In this document: piece by piece, positions 42,683 through 51,019 of the stretch | Layout of the letters: the number at the start of each line of letters is the position of its first letter | Numbering within the stretch: position 1 is the stretch's first letter | Source: Glutamicibacter protophormiae | GTDB taxonomy: Bacteria; Actinomycetota; Actinomycetes; Actinomycetales; Micrococcaceae | Assembly (NCBI RefSeq): GCF_014647495.1 | Contig: NZ_BMPH01000011.1 | Location: 62,001-126,000 of the forward strand | DNA length: 64,000 nt | Reading direction: 5' to 3' | Made by a program: the position numbers and the translations under genes | Notes under the pieces: model-generated | What the model was told of the DNA's origin: nothing | The model's input: only the letters and a program-made list of their open reading frames with translations | Databases searched by the model: none

Positions 42683-43668
42683 CGGGCATTCACCCCTTCA
42701 CGGCTGCGGAAGTCGCTGATCAGGGAAATCAGGTCGTAGGTGACGTGGCTCGCGGCCACGCCGGTCATCTCCGCGTGGTCGTAGGCCGGGGAGACCTCCA
42801 CGATGTCCGCGCCGACGATGTTCAGCCCGCGCAGCCCGCGCAGGATTTCCAGCAGTTCGCGGCTGGTGATGCCGCCGGCTTCCGGGGTGCCGGTGCCCGG
42901 GGCGTGGGCCGGATCCAGCACGTCGATGTCCACCGAGATGTACAGCGGGCGGTTGCCGATGCGCACGCGCAGCTTGTCCACGATCTCGCGCACGCCCTGG
43001 TAGTAGACATCCGAGCTGGTCACGATGCCGAAGCCGAAGCGCTTGTCGTCCTCCAAGTCCTTCTTGCCGTACAGCGGGCCGCGGGTGCCGACGTGGCAGA
43101 TGGCCTCGGTATCGAGGATGCCTTCCTCCACCGCGCGGCGGAAGGGGGTTCCGTGGGTGTATTCGGCGCCGAAGTAGGTATCCCAGGTATCCAGGTGCGC
43201 GTCGAAGTGCAGCATCGCCACCGGGGCGCCGGCGCGCCGGGCGGCCGCGCGCAGCAGCGGCAGCGCGATGGTGTGGTCGCCGCCCAGGGTCACCAGGGTG
43301 GCGCCGTCGGCGGTCAACTCCAGGGCCTCGTGCTCGATGGTCTCGATGGCCTCGTGGATGTTGAACGGGTTCACCGCCATGTCCCCCGCGTCGGCGACCT
43401 GGCTCTGCGCGAACGGCGAGGAGTCGGTGGCCGGGTTGTAGGGGCGGATCAGGCGCGAGGATTCGCGCACGTGGTTGGCGCCGAAGCGGGCGCCGGGACG
43501 GTAGGACACCCCGGTGTCGAAGGGCACGCCGACGATCTTGATATCGGCCTGCTGCACCTGGTCCAGGCGGGGCAGGCGGGCGTAGGTGCCGAAGCCTGCA
43601 TAACGCGGAATCTGGGCCGCGTTGATGGGGCCCAGGTTGCCGTTCTCTTCAATCCTGATTTCCTTCAT
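42679..43668 (-). CDS. speB: Agmatinase-family ureohydrolase, probable guanidinobutyrase
   Basis: The 329-residue protein is a Mn-dependent ureohydrolase: [17 protein letters not shown] (residues ~140-156), [13 protein letters not shown] (~165-177), [14 protein letters not shown] (~183-196), [20 protein letters not shown] (~250-269) and [12 protein letters not shown]. These contain all expected metal-binding His and Asp residues. It releases urea from agmatine or, in this context, more probably from 4-guanidinobutyrate to give GABA, since gabT and an AruI-like gene flank it. AAGGATG precedes the ATG at 43668, and a 6-2-6 inverted repeat lies 52-65 bases upstream. It is the first gene of a two-gene operon. 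Confidence 0.88.
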   Translation of the reverse strand: MKEIRIEENGNLGPINAAQIPRYAGFGTYARLPRLDQVQQADIKIVGVPFDTGVSYRPGARFGANHVRESSRLIRPYNPATDSSPFAQSQVADAGDMAVNPFNIHEAIETIEHEALELTADGATLVTLGGDHTIALPLLRAAARRAGAPVAMLHFDAHLDTWDTYFGAEYTHGTPFRRAVEEGILDTEAICHVGTRGPLYGKKDLEDDKRFGFGIVTSSDVYYQGVREIVDKLRVRIGNRPLYISVDIDVLDPAHAPGTGTPEAGGITSRELLEILRGLRGLNIVGADIVEVSPAYDHAEMTGVAASHVTYDLISLISDFRSREGVNAR

Positions 43669-43719
43669 GGGAGCATCCTTCCGACAACCCGGACCAGTCC
43701 GCAACTAGTTGTCTAATAC

Positions 43720-43733
43720 GAAACTTCAGTTTC
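43720..43733 (-). promoter_or_regulatory. Inverted repeat upstream of the ureohydrolase operon
   Basis: GAAACT-TC-AGTTTC is a perfect 6-2-6 inverted repeat, with the palindrome AACTAGTT at 43703-43710 next to it. The sequence around it is AT-rich and contains the promoter. It is a candidate operator; the regulator is not identified. Confidence 0.45.
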
Positions 43734-43822
43734 CTATTATGCTATTTTGCGATCTGCGCCACGTCAAGGTGCGGGCCGCCGCGGAGCCGGGAATTCCCGA
43801 AGCCGCCCGGCGCAAAACAAAG

Positions 43823-43864
43823 GGACCGGTTCCGCCGCCCCGATCGGGGCGGCGGAACCGGTCC
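43823..43864 (-). terminator. 42-bp perfect palindrome ending gabT
   Basis: The whole stretch 43823-43864 equals its own reverse complement, centred on CGATCG. On the minus strand it is followed by TTTGTTTTG, making a convincing intrinsic terminator for gabT, whose stop is at 43882. Confidence 0.85.
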
Positions 43865-43881
43865 GCAACAGCGGCAGGCGG

Positions 43882-45237
43882 TTAGCCGGCCAGCTCGATG
43901 ATGTTCTGCGCGAGCACCTCAAGCCCGTCGCGCAGCAGCGCCTCGCCGATGACCAGCGGAGGCAGCAGGCGCAGCACATTCCCATGGGTGCCGCAGGTCA
44001 GGGTCAGCACGCCCCGGGCGTGGCAGGCCTTGGAAACGGCGGCGGCGAGCTCCGGGCGCGGAGCCAGGGTGACGCGGTCCGCGAACTCCACGGCCAGCAT
44101 GGCGCCGCGGCCGCGGACCTGGGCCACCACATCGGTGGATTCCAGCAGCGGTTCCAGCACCTCGCGGGCCACTCGCTCGATCAGCCGGGCGTTCTCCAGC
44201 AAGCTGCCGTCCTCGAACTGCTCGAAGACCGCCAGCGCCGCCTCGCAGGCCAGCGGGTTGCCCGCGTAGGTGCCGCCCAGGCCGCCTGCATGCGGGGCGT
44301 TGAGCAGCTCGGTGCGCCCGGTGACCGCGGACAGCGGCACGCCATTGGCCAGCGCCTTGGCGGTGAGGATCAAATCGCCGGCAACCCCTTCGTGCTCCGA
44401 GGCGAACAGCGTGCCGGTGCGGCCCATGCCCGCCTGGATCTCGTCGATGACCAGCACGATGCCGTACTTGTCGGCCAGCTGGCGCAGGCCCGGGATGAAG
44501 CCGGCCATCGGGACGATGAAGCCGCCCTCGCCCTGGATCGGTTCGATCACCATGGCGGCGAAGCTGGCCGGGTCGTGCTCCACGAGCGTGGCCTCGACGG
44601 AAGCCAGCGCGGCCTCGACGCCGCCGTCGACGGCGGGACGCAGCGGGTTGGCCGACGCGGCGCGGATGACATGCTCCGGCATCGGGCCGAAGTTCAGCTT
44701 GTAGGGGTTGACCTTGGCGGTCATGCCCATGGTCAGCAGCGAGCGGCCGTGGTAGGCCTCGTCGAAGACCAGCACGTTGGCGCGGCCGGTGGCGGCGCGG
44801 GCGATCTTGACCGCGTTCTCCACGGCTTCGGCGCCGGTGGAGAACAGCGCGGTGCGCTTGTCGAAGTCGCCCGGGGTGTTGCGGTTCAGCCAGTCGCAGA
44901 CCTGGGTGAAGGATTCGTATTCGGTGACCATGAAGCAGGTGTGGGTGAAGGCTTCCAGCTGCTTGGCCACGCGCTGCGCCACGCGGCGGTTGGAAGCGCC
45001 CAGCGAGGTCACGGCGATGCCGGAGGCGAAGTCGATCAGGCGGTTGCCGTCGACGTCCTCGATGATGCCGCCGTCGGCACGGGAGACGAAGACCGGCAGG
45101 GTGATGCCCAGGCCGCTGCTCACCTGCTGCACACGTTCTTCGTGGAGCTGGATGGAGCGCGGCCCCGGGATGGCGGTAGCCAGGTGGCGGGTCTGGGTCA
45201 GCGTTTCGGCGTCGCGCGCCGCAAGAGTTTCGGTCAT
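43882..45237 (-). CDS. gabT: 4-aminobutyrate transaminase
   Basis: The 451-residue class III aminotransferase has LPVFVSRADGGIIEDVDGNR (residues ~58-77), FSTGAEAVENAVKIARAATG (~134-153, cofactor phosphate), EAYHGRSLLTMGMTAK, VIDEIQAGMGRTGTLFASEH (~270-289, Asp contacting the PLP ring) and the PLP-binding Lys in ILTAKALANGVPLSAVTG (~300). These match GABA transaminases. It converts GABA plus 2-oxoglutarate to succinate semialdehyde plus glutamate. A GGAAG sits unusually close to the ATG at 45237. It is divergent from a PucR regulator and lies next to the guanidinobutyrase operon, so it completes the route from guanidinobutyrate. 5-Aminovalerate could be a second substrate feeding glutarate. 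Confidence 0.92.
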   Translation of the reverse strand: MTETLAARDAETLTQTRHLATAIPGPRSIQLHEERVQQVSSGLGITLPVFVSRADGGIIEDVDGNRLIDFASGIAVTSLGASNRRVAQRVAKQLEAFTHTCFMVTEYESFTQVCDWLNRNTPGDFDKRTALFSTGAEAVENAVKIARAATGRANVLVFDEAYHGRSLLTMGMTAKVNPYKLNFGPMPEHVIRAASANPLRPAVDGGVEAALASVEATLVEHDPASFAAMVIEPIQGEGGFIVPMAGFIPGLRQLADKYGIVLVIDEIQAGMGRTGTLFASEHEGVAGDLILTAKALANGVPLSAVTGRTELLNAPHAGGLGGTYAGNPLACEAALAVFEQFEDGSLLENARLIERVAREVLEPLLESTDVVAQVRGRGAMLAVEFADRVTLAPRPELAAAVSKACHARGVLTLTCGTHGNVLRLLPPLVIGEALLRDGLEVLAQNIIELAG

Positions 45238-45283
45238 GCTTCCAACGATAGAAATCCATGTGACACGCGTCATTAGTTCTTAC

Positions 45284-45312
45284 GTCCAAAGAGCAGTTAA
45301 AGATTGGATAAT
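45284..45312 (+). promoter_or_regulatory. Candidate leaderless promoter of the second pucR gene
   Basis: GATAAT (45307-45312) lies exactly six bases before the ATG at 45319, the same geometry as GATACT before the other pucR gene. GTCCAAAGAG (45284-45293) occupies the position of GTACAAGAG in the other promoter. A leaderless, self-regulated transcript is inferred. Confidence 0.5.
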
Positions 45313-45318
45313 TTACCC

Positions 45319-46830
45319 ATGATCACTCTGTTGCAGTTGGGGGCTGAGCTTGGCGACGAGTTCTTCCCCGCCGATTCGCCCACTTTCAGCGCCTCACCGG
45401 TCACCGGTGTGCACATTTCCGAGCTGGAGGATCCCACCACCTATCTTGAGGGCGGCGAACTGCTGCTGACCACCGGCATGCCCTTCGGCCATTCGGCCAC
45501 CGCTTCGCTGGCCTACATGCAGCGGCTGCGGGACAAGGAAGTCCGGGCGCTGGGCCTGGGGCTCGGCCCGTGGCTGGATGAGGTTCCACAGCATGTGATC
45601 GATGCCTGCCGGCAGACCGGGGTGGAACTGGGCATCGTCCCGGACGGGGCGCCCTTCCAAAACGTGTCGCGGGCCTATTGGCGGCTGTCGGCCAGGGACG
45701 ACACGGTGAACCTGATGAGCTCGCTGGGCACCCAGACCGCGCTGGCGCGGGCGGCGATCCGCTCCGATGCCATCAACGCGGTGGTGCGCGGGCTGGCGCA
45801 GGCGCTGGGCGGCTGGGCCGCTTTCCTCCCGGACGACCCGCAGCCGGCCACGGTCTACCCGGCCTCCGCCCAGGGTTTCGTGCCGATGCTGCGCCAGGAG
45901 TCGCTGCGCTTCCCGCGCACCGGCATGCCCTCGGCGTCCACCTTCGGGATCAACGGCCAGGCCGTGGTGCTGTACCCGATCTTGGCCGGGACCCGGATCC
46001 ACGGATTCCTCGGCGTCGGCTCCGGGCGCACGCTGACCAAGGCCGACCGGCAGATCATCATGACGGTGTGCATGCTGCTGTCGCTGCGCGCCCGCCAGCG
46101 CGAGCTGATGGTCAGCACGAATGCGGCCCTGGGCGGAGCCACCGCCAAGCTGTTGCTGCACGGGCAGCCGGAATCCGCCCGGCTGGTCGCGGAGGAAGCC
46201 GGAATGGACGAGCTTCCCTCCCGCGTCAGGGTTTTGGCGCTGTCCCTGGATGACGAGACCGAGGTCCGCACCGTGATCCAGGCGCTGGGCGCGCTGCCAG
46301 CAGGCGCCGCGTTGCCGCCGGTGGCCGAGGCGGCCGCACGCTGCCAGCTGCGCTTCGCGGACGACGGGGTGCTCTACCTGCTGCTGGACGAGGCGCAGCT
46401 GGGCAAGACCTCCGCCGCCGCTCCGGGGCAGGACCCGGAGCCCAGCGCCGGGGACACCGCCCGGAACCTGCGCGCGGTGCTCTCGGCCCCGCTCACGCTG
46501 GCCGAGCTGCCGGCCAACCTTCCGGCGCTGCGCCAGAACCTGTCCGGGGCACCGGCCGGGGAGCTGTCCGATGCGGGGGCGGACTTCGATGCCAGCGCGC
46601 AGACCTGGGTGGAGGCGCTGGCAGCGTACACCCGGGCCGATCTGCTTTCGGCCGTCACCCAGTACCTGCGGCATCGCGGGCATTGGGAAGATGCCTCGCG
46701 GGCGCTGGGCATCCACCGCAATTCGCTGCGCCACCGCATCACCGTGGCCGGGGACCTGCTGGGCATCGATCTGGACGACCCGGACGTCTCGGCCTCGCTC
46801 TGGCTTGCCCTGCGCCGCAACCAGGGATAG
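45319..46830 (+). CDS. PucR-family transcriptional regulator (GABA cluster)
   Basis: The 503-residue protein is paralogous to the regulator at 33485-35029. It shares the start MITLLQLG, the sensor motif HISELEDPTTYLEGGELLL (residues ~31-49), SLGTQTALARAA and VVRGLAQALGGWAAF, and the C-terminal helix-turn-helix GHWEDASRALGIHRNSLRHR (~452-471) followed by DLDDPDVSASLWLALRR. It is divergent from gabT with 81 bases between the start codons, so activation of GABA and guanidinobutyrate use is the likely role. The middle region is the most diverged, as expected if the ligand differs. A strong hairpin follows its stop. Confidence 0.92.
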   Translation: MITLLQLGAELGDEFFPADSPTFSASPVTGVHISELEDPTTYLEGGELLLTTGMPFGHSATASLAYMQRLRDKEVRALGLGLGPWLDEVPQHVIDACRQTGVELGIVPDGAPFQNVSRAYWRLSARDDTVNLMSSLGTQTALARAAIRSDAINAVVRGLAQALGGWAAFLPDDPQPATVYPASAQGFVPMLRQESLRFPRTGMPSASTFGINGQAVVLYPILAGTRIHGFLGVGSGRTLTKADRQIIMTVCMLLSLRARQRELMVSTNAALGGATAKLLLHGQPESARLVAEEAGMDELPSRVRVLALSLDDETEVRTVIQALGALPAGAALPPVAEAAARCQLRFADDGVLYLLLDEAQLGKTSAAAPGQDPEPSAGDTARNLRAVLSAPLTLAELPANLPALRQNLSGAPAGELSDAGADFDASAQTWVEALAAYTRADLLSAVTQYLRHRGHWEDASRALGIHRNSLRHRITVAGDLLGIDLDDPDVSASLWLALRRNQG

Positions 46831-46853
46831 GCCGGCCGCCGGGCCCCGGGACG

Positions 46854-46889
46854 CAGGCAAGCCCCGACCTTGCGGTCGGGGCTTGCCTG
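46854..46889. terminator. 16-bp hairpin between pucR and the APC permease gene
   Basis: CAGGCAAGCCCCGACC (46854-46869) pairs perfectly with 46874-46889 around TTGC and is followed by TTGGTTT on the plus strand. The permease stop at 46897 is only eight bases away, so it serves both convergent genes. Confidence 0.85.
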
Positions 46890-46896
46890 TTGGTTT

Positions 46897-48426
46897 CTAG
46901 CGTTTCGCGTTGGTCGCCTGCCGGCGGCGGCCCCGGCGGGAGGTCACGGCCACGTCGTCGGGCCCGACGGCACCCAGCTTGGATTGCTGGCGGATGCTGA
47001 TCAGGTGCAGCAGCTCTTCCTCTGCATGCTCACCGGGCTGGACCCCGCGGGGCACCCGGAACAGGAAGAACATTCCCAGCAGCCACCAGGCTCCGAACAG
47101 CGCCCACGGCTGCCAGGTGATCGCCGCCGGCATGCCCGGCAGGTACAGGGAGATCAGGCCGGCGCAGAAGAGCACCGACAGGACGCCGATGACCTGGCCG
47201 AAGTTGCCCTTGCCGCCGATGCGCAGCGGGCGCGGCATCTGCGGTTCGCGGCGGCGCAGGATCAGGAAGGCTACGCCGACCAGCAGGTAGGCCATCACGA
47301 TGGACGGCGAGCCGGAGTCGACCAGCCAGCCCAGCATCGCGGTGCCGAAGAACGGCGCCAGGATCGACAGCCCGCCGATGAACAGCAGCGCATGATGCGG
47401 GGTGCGGTACTTCGGATGCAGCTGGGCGAACCAGCGCGGCAGCATCCCGGACTGGGCCATCGCGTACATCAGCCGCGAGGCGCCCATCAGCAGCGAGTTC
47501 CAGGAGGTCAGGATGCCCGCGATGCCGCCGGCGATCAGGATCTTGGCCATGACCTCGGAGTTGAACAGCGCGCCCATGGCGTCGGCGGTGGCCAGATCGG
47601 AACCGGCGAGCGCGGCCGGGCCCAGGCCGGAGGAGGTTGCCAGCACCACCATGACGTACCAGGCGGTGGCGATCAGCACGGAGATGATCACGTACTTGCC
47701 GATCTTGCGCGGCGGGATGTCGCATTCCTCGGCGGACTGCGGGATGACGTCGAAGCCGACGAACATGAACGGAACAACGATCATGACGCCGAAGAATCCG
47801 GCCAGCCCGTTCTCGAAGAACGGTTCCATGTTGCGGGTTTCGCCGCCGGCGAAGGACCCGGTGAGCAGCATTGCGCCGATGATGAACAGGAAGATCACCA
47901 CGAAGGTCTGCACCACGCCGGCGGTCTTGATGCCGCGGATATTGATCCAGGTGATCACCACGGCACCCAGCACGCCCACCAAGGCCCAGGTCAGGTAGAC
48001 CTCGGAGCCGGCGATGTCCCAGAGCTTGATCTGCGAGAGGTTGGGGAAGATGTACTGCACCGATTTGGGCAGCGCGACCGCCTCGAAGGCGACGATGGTG
48101 ATGTAGCCGCCGACGATGGCCCAGGATCCGGCGAAGGACCAGCGGGCTCCCATGGCGCGCAGCAGGTAGTTGTGCTCGCCGCCGGCCTTGGGCATTGCCG
48201 CCACGAGCTCGGCGTAGGTCAGGCCGACCACGGCCATGATGCCGCCGCCGACCAGCATGGCCAGCGAGGCGCCGATCGGGCCGGCGGTGGTGATCCAGTC
48301 ACCGGTGAGCACTACCCAGCCGAAGCCGATCATGGCTCCAACGCCGATGGCCAATGCATCCCACTTGCCGAGAACCTTTTTGAGTCCCTGCTCAGTGCCT
48401 TGTTGGTTCGCCGCTGCTCGCGTCAT
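46897..48426 (-). CDS. APC-superfamily amino-acid permease
   Basis: The 509-residue protein has about 12 membrane helices and the APC signature AIGVGAMIGFGWVVLTGDWI (residues ~26-45, the unwound helix 1 substrate site). AELVAAMPKAGGEHNYLLRA (~71-90) and FMFVGFDVIPQSAEECDIPP (~226-245) are also typical of the family. The C-terminal tail (~465-509) is cytoplasmic and Arg-rich. It imports an amino acid or related amine; with GABA, guanidinobutyrate and glutarate genes alongside, GABA, arginine or a related compound is likely. The ATG at 48426 has AAAGGGG upstream. Confidence 0.9.
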   Translation of the reverse strand: MTRAAANQQGTEQGLKKVLGKWDALAIGVGAMIGFGWVVLTGDWITTAGPIGASLAMLVGGGIMAVVGLTYAELVAAMPKAGGEHNYLLRAMGARWSFAGSWAIVGGYITIVAFEAVALPKSVQYIFPNLSQIKLWDIAGSEVYLTWALVGVLGAVVITWINIRGIKTAGVVQTFVVIFLFIIGAMLLTGSFAGGETRNMEPFFENGLAGFFGVMIVVPFMFVGFDVIPQSAEECDIPPRKIGKYVIISVLIATAWYVMVVLATSSGLGPAALAGSDLATADAMGALFNSEVMAKILIAGGIAGILTSWNSLLMGASRLMYAMAQSGMLPRWFAQLHPKYRTPHHALLFIGGLSILAPFFGTAMLGWLVDSGSPSIVMAYLLVGVAFLILRRREPQMPRPLRIGGKGNFGQVIGVLSVLFCAGLISLYLPGMPAAITWQPWALFGAWWLLGMFFLFRVPRGVQPGEHAEEELLHLISIRQQSKLGAVGPDDVAVTSRRGRRRQATNAKR

Positions 48427-48560
48427 GCCAACCCCTTTCAAGATGATGATGTGGATCACACTACGAAAGAGGTGGGGAGAATTCTTTGGATAAAAGAACC
48501 AAAGTGGAGGTCGAAAGATCTAAAAAGAATCTGGGCGGCTAGCCGGCGACGAACCTCTGA

Positions 48561-48986
48561 TTAGGCCTTTTGCTTGGATCCGGCGCCCTTGACCAGCGCC
48601 CGGTCGACTTCGTGAATTCCCAGGCAGAAACCCACCGAAAGGATGAGCGACTTGATGGTCAGCTCGCTGATGTCGTCGGGAACGTAGACCAGCTGCACCG
48701 GCCCGGCCAAGATGATCAGGACCAGCGCCCAGATGTTGTAGGCCCAGGAGGTCTTTGCTTCCATCATCTGCGGGTGCCGCGCCCGGCGGCGGACCGTGCG
48801 CACGGTCAGCACGATGATGACGACCGCGAGGATGGCGGCGCCGAGGAAAAAGAAGTTGCGCTGGGTCCTCAGCCACGCCAGGGTCGAGCCGACCAGGATG
48901 CCGGCCAAGGCCGAAGCCCACCAGCTGATGGAGCGCAATTCGTGCGGCGTGGTCTCCGAGCTTCCGGTGGATTTACCTGTCGCCAT
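48561..48986 (-). CDS. Small membrane protein with four predicted helices, unknown function
   Basis: The 141-residue protein starts at an ATG with AAGGAG upstream. Hydrophobic helices lie at residues ~19-37 (WWASALAGILVGSTLAWL), ~42-60 (FFFLGAAILAVVIIVLTV), ~80-97 (WAYNIWALVLIILAGPVQ) and ~105-122 (LTIKSLILSVGFCLGIHE). The tail is basic (VKGAGSKQKA). It is not recognised. It is on the same strand as the APC permease, 134 bases upstream of it, so the two may be separately transcribed. Confidence 0.75.
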   Translation of the reverse strand: MATGKSTGSSETTPHELRSISWWASALAGILVGSTLAWLRTQRNFFFLGAAILAVVIIVLTVRTVRRRARHPQMMEAKTSWAYNIWALVLIILAGPVQLVYVPDDISELTIKSLILSVGFCLGIHEVDRALVKGAGSKQKA

Positions 48987-49133
48987 TGCGCTCCTTCCCG
49001 TTTTCACTAGCCCGCCTGCGTTGACAGGCACTATTCCAAGAATACGCGGTGCATTGGCCAGACGTGAACGCGGGCCCTCCTCCCGGCGCGCACCGCCCGG
49101 GCGGCCGCGCCGCGCTCGGGGCGCGGCCGTTGC

Positions 49134-49697
49134 TCAGAGAATCAGGGTCCAGAGCACCACGGCGGGTTCGTCCCCGGGGTTTTCCCAGCTGTGCGGTTCG
49201 CGCCCCGGGAACGTCATGGTGTCCCCCGCGGCGAGCTCGACCCGCTGCTCGGGAAGCACCAGCGTGAACACCCCGGAGGCCACGTGCAGCACTTCGAGTT
49301 CGCAGTCCACCGAATACAGCTCAGCCTCTCCCCTGCCGCGCGGTTCCACCTCGGCGCGGATGACCTGGACGCGCTTTTCGCCGCGCGGGGTGACCAGCTG
49401 CTCGGTGATCCCCGAGCCGCCCAGCGAAATCCTCGGCGCCTCGCCCAGGCGCACCAAGGTGGTGTCGGGGACCTCGAACAGGGTTCCGACCTCGATACCC
49501 AGCACCTCGCAGAGCTTGAGCAGCGTGGAGACCGACGGGCTGGTCAAATCCCGTTCGACGCGGGAAAGAAAACCCTTGGTCAGCCCGGACAGCTCGGCGA
49601 CCTGGTCGATCGTCATGCGCTGCTGCTGGCGGATGCCGCGCAGTCGTGCACCGATGTTGATTGATGAGCCTGAGGGTTCAACGGGCAGAGCTTTCAT
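49134..49697 (-). CDS. XRE-family regulator with cupin domain
   Basis: The 187-residue protein joins an N-terminal XRE helix-turn-helix (IGARLRGIRQQQRMTIDQVAELSGLTKGFLSRVERD; recognition helix TKGFLSRVERDLTSPSVST, residues ~38-56) to a C-terminal cupin barrel (~105-185, with LEVLHVASGVFTLVL, ELAAGDTMTFPGREPHSWEN). SRVERDLTSPSVSTLLKLCEVLG is typical of the PuuR/YdcN-type regulators that sense small metabolites through the cupin. Genes controlled are unknown: both flanking regions lack an obvious partner, and the next gene rightwards is divergent. The ATG at 49697 was chosen because residues upstream look non-coding. Confidence 0.88.
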   Translation of the reverse strand: MKALPVEPSGSSINIGARLRGIRQQQRMTIDQVAELSGLTKGFLSRVERDLTSPSVSTLLKLCEVLGIEVGTLFEVPDTTLVRLGEAPRISLGGSGITEQLVTPRGEKRVQVIRAEVEPRGRGEAELYSVDCELEVLHVASGVFTLVLPEQRVELAAGDTMTFPGREPHSWENPGDEPAVVLWTLIL

Positions 49698-49896
49698 CAG
49701 TGGGGCACCTGAACCTGTTCTCTCGGAGGATGGGCAGCGACCGCGGGCGTGTTCTCCTGCCGGCCGTTGCGCGCCCCAGTTTACCAATACGCAACATCCG
49801 TCCAGCCTGGACGGAAGATTATGACACCTTTCGGGCAGGCTTCCCGTTGGCTGGATCCGGTATCCGCCGGCCGGGGCCCGCGCCTACACTCGATCC

Positions 49897-50496
49897 ATGG
49901 ACTCCACCCCGAACAGCACCGCCGCCCGGCTGCGGGAATACCTGAACGATGCGCGCCAAGCGGTGATCTTCAAAAGCGGGCAGCTCAGCGAGGAACTGGC
50001 CCGCCAGCCCATGACCGGCACCGGCACCCACATCCTGGGGGTCGTGCACCACCTGGCCATCACCGAGTACGGCTATTTCGGGTTGTGCCTCAACCGGCCG
50101 GTAGACGACCCCTACGCGCGGAAGCTGTTGGAGCTCGATGACCCGCAGGCGGATTTCATCCCTCCGGCAGACTTCTCCGCACAGCAGGTCATCGACCTCT
50201 ACCAGCGGGCCATCGAGTTCGCCGACGCAGGATTCGACGAGCTCGAGCTCGCTTCCCCGGCCGAAGTCCCCTGGTGGGTCCGCCACCGGCAGACCACCCT
50301 TGAGCGCCTGATGGTGCACATGATCGCCGAGACCTCGCGCCATGCAGGCCATCTGGACATCGTGCGCGAACTGCTGGACGGGCAGGTCGGGCTGCGCCCC
50401 GAAGCCCCGAACCTGCCGGACTACACGGCCCGGCAATGGCAGGAGCAGCGGGACCGGCTGCAGCAGGCCGCCGACTCGAAGCGCGGCAGCGGCTAG
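49897..50496 (+). CDS. DinB-like (DUF664) four-helix protein
   Basis: The 199-residue protein resembles the DinB/DUF664 group of four-helix-bundle proteins, many of which are thiol-dependent enzymes or stress proteins. Conserved metal-type His residues appear in ILGVVHHLAITEYGYFG (residues ~46-62) and MIAETSRHAGHLDIVRELLDG (~137-157; key ETSRHAGHLD). The spacing of HH, then ExxxHxxH, is that of a family metal site. Function is unknown. It is read from its own upstream region (49698-49896) divergently to the XRE-cupin gene. Confidence 0.85.
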   Translation: MDSTPNSTAARLREYLNDARQAVIFKSGQLSEELARQPMTGTGTHILGVVHHLAITEYGYFGLCLNRPVDDPYARKLLELDDPQADFIPPADFSAQQVIDLYQRAIEFADAGFDELELASPAEVPWWVRHRQTTLERLMVHMIAETSRHAGHLDIVRELLDGQVGLRPEAPNLPDYTARQWQEQRDRLQQAADSKRGSG

Positions 50497-50700
50497 GGCG
50501 TTGCCCGGCGGTCATATTACGGAACGGAACTTCACTGCTTAATCGCGCGAAGGTAGCATCGGCAGTGTTGCTTCACGAGACGCGGCGCCAAGCTCCGACT
50601 GGCCGCGCACCAACCCCAGGTTCATGGGTGGTTCGGATGAAGAAGCGGTCCGGGCATCAACCGATGCACGGGCAAGAGCTCAGCGAGAGTTGTCCCTGCC

Positions 50701-50967
50701 ATGGCATTTTCCGTCCTCCCCATTATCGATCTGCAAACCGGCCAGGTGCAGTTCACGGTGCAGGGCCGCTGGCACACCCGCTATATCGCCGATCCCGCGC
50801 ATCTTGAACGGCTGGTCTCCCGCTCCTCCCGGCGCCCGGTGTTCGATCCCCGGGGTGGGGAGCTGGTGGTGTTCTTGGCGGCCGCCGGACAGCCGGACGG
50901 GCGCAGGTGCGCTTTTAGGCTTGCCAAATTCCCCGGCACCATCGCACTGGCTAGAGTGAGAGGCTGA
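50701..50967 (+). CDS. Small hypothetical protein
   Basis: The 88-residue frame starts MAFSVLPIIDLQTGQVQFTV and contains VQGRWHTRYIADPAHLERLV and GELVVFLAAAGQPDGRRCAF. It looks like a small beta-rich soluble protein with no membrane segment. No family is recognised. A weak GAGAG lies upstream. It is 55 bases from the iron-exporter gene on the same strand. Codon use is normal for the genome, which supports but does not prove that it is real. Confidence 0.5.
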   Translation: MAFSVLPIIDLQTGQVQFTVQGRWHTRYIADPAHLERLVSRSSRRPVFDPRGGELVVFLAAAGQPDGRRCAFRLAKFPGTIALARVRG

Positions 50968-51019
50968 ACAGAACCCCGGGTTTCGTTGAGAAATCCCAAG
51001 CCGTAGGAGAGTCATCCTC

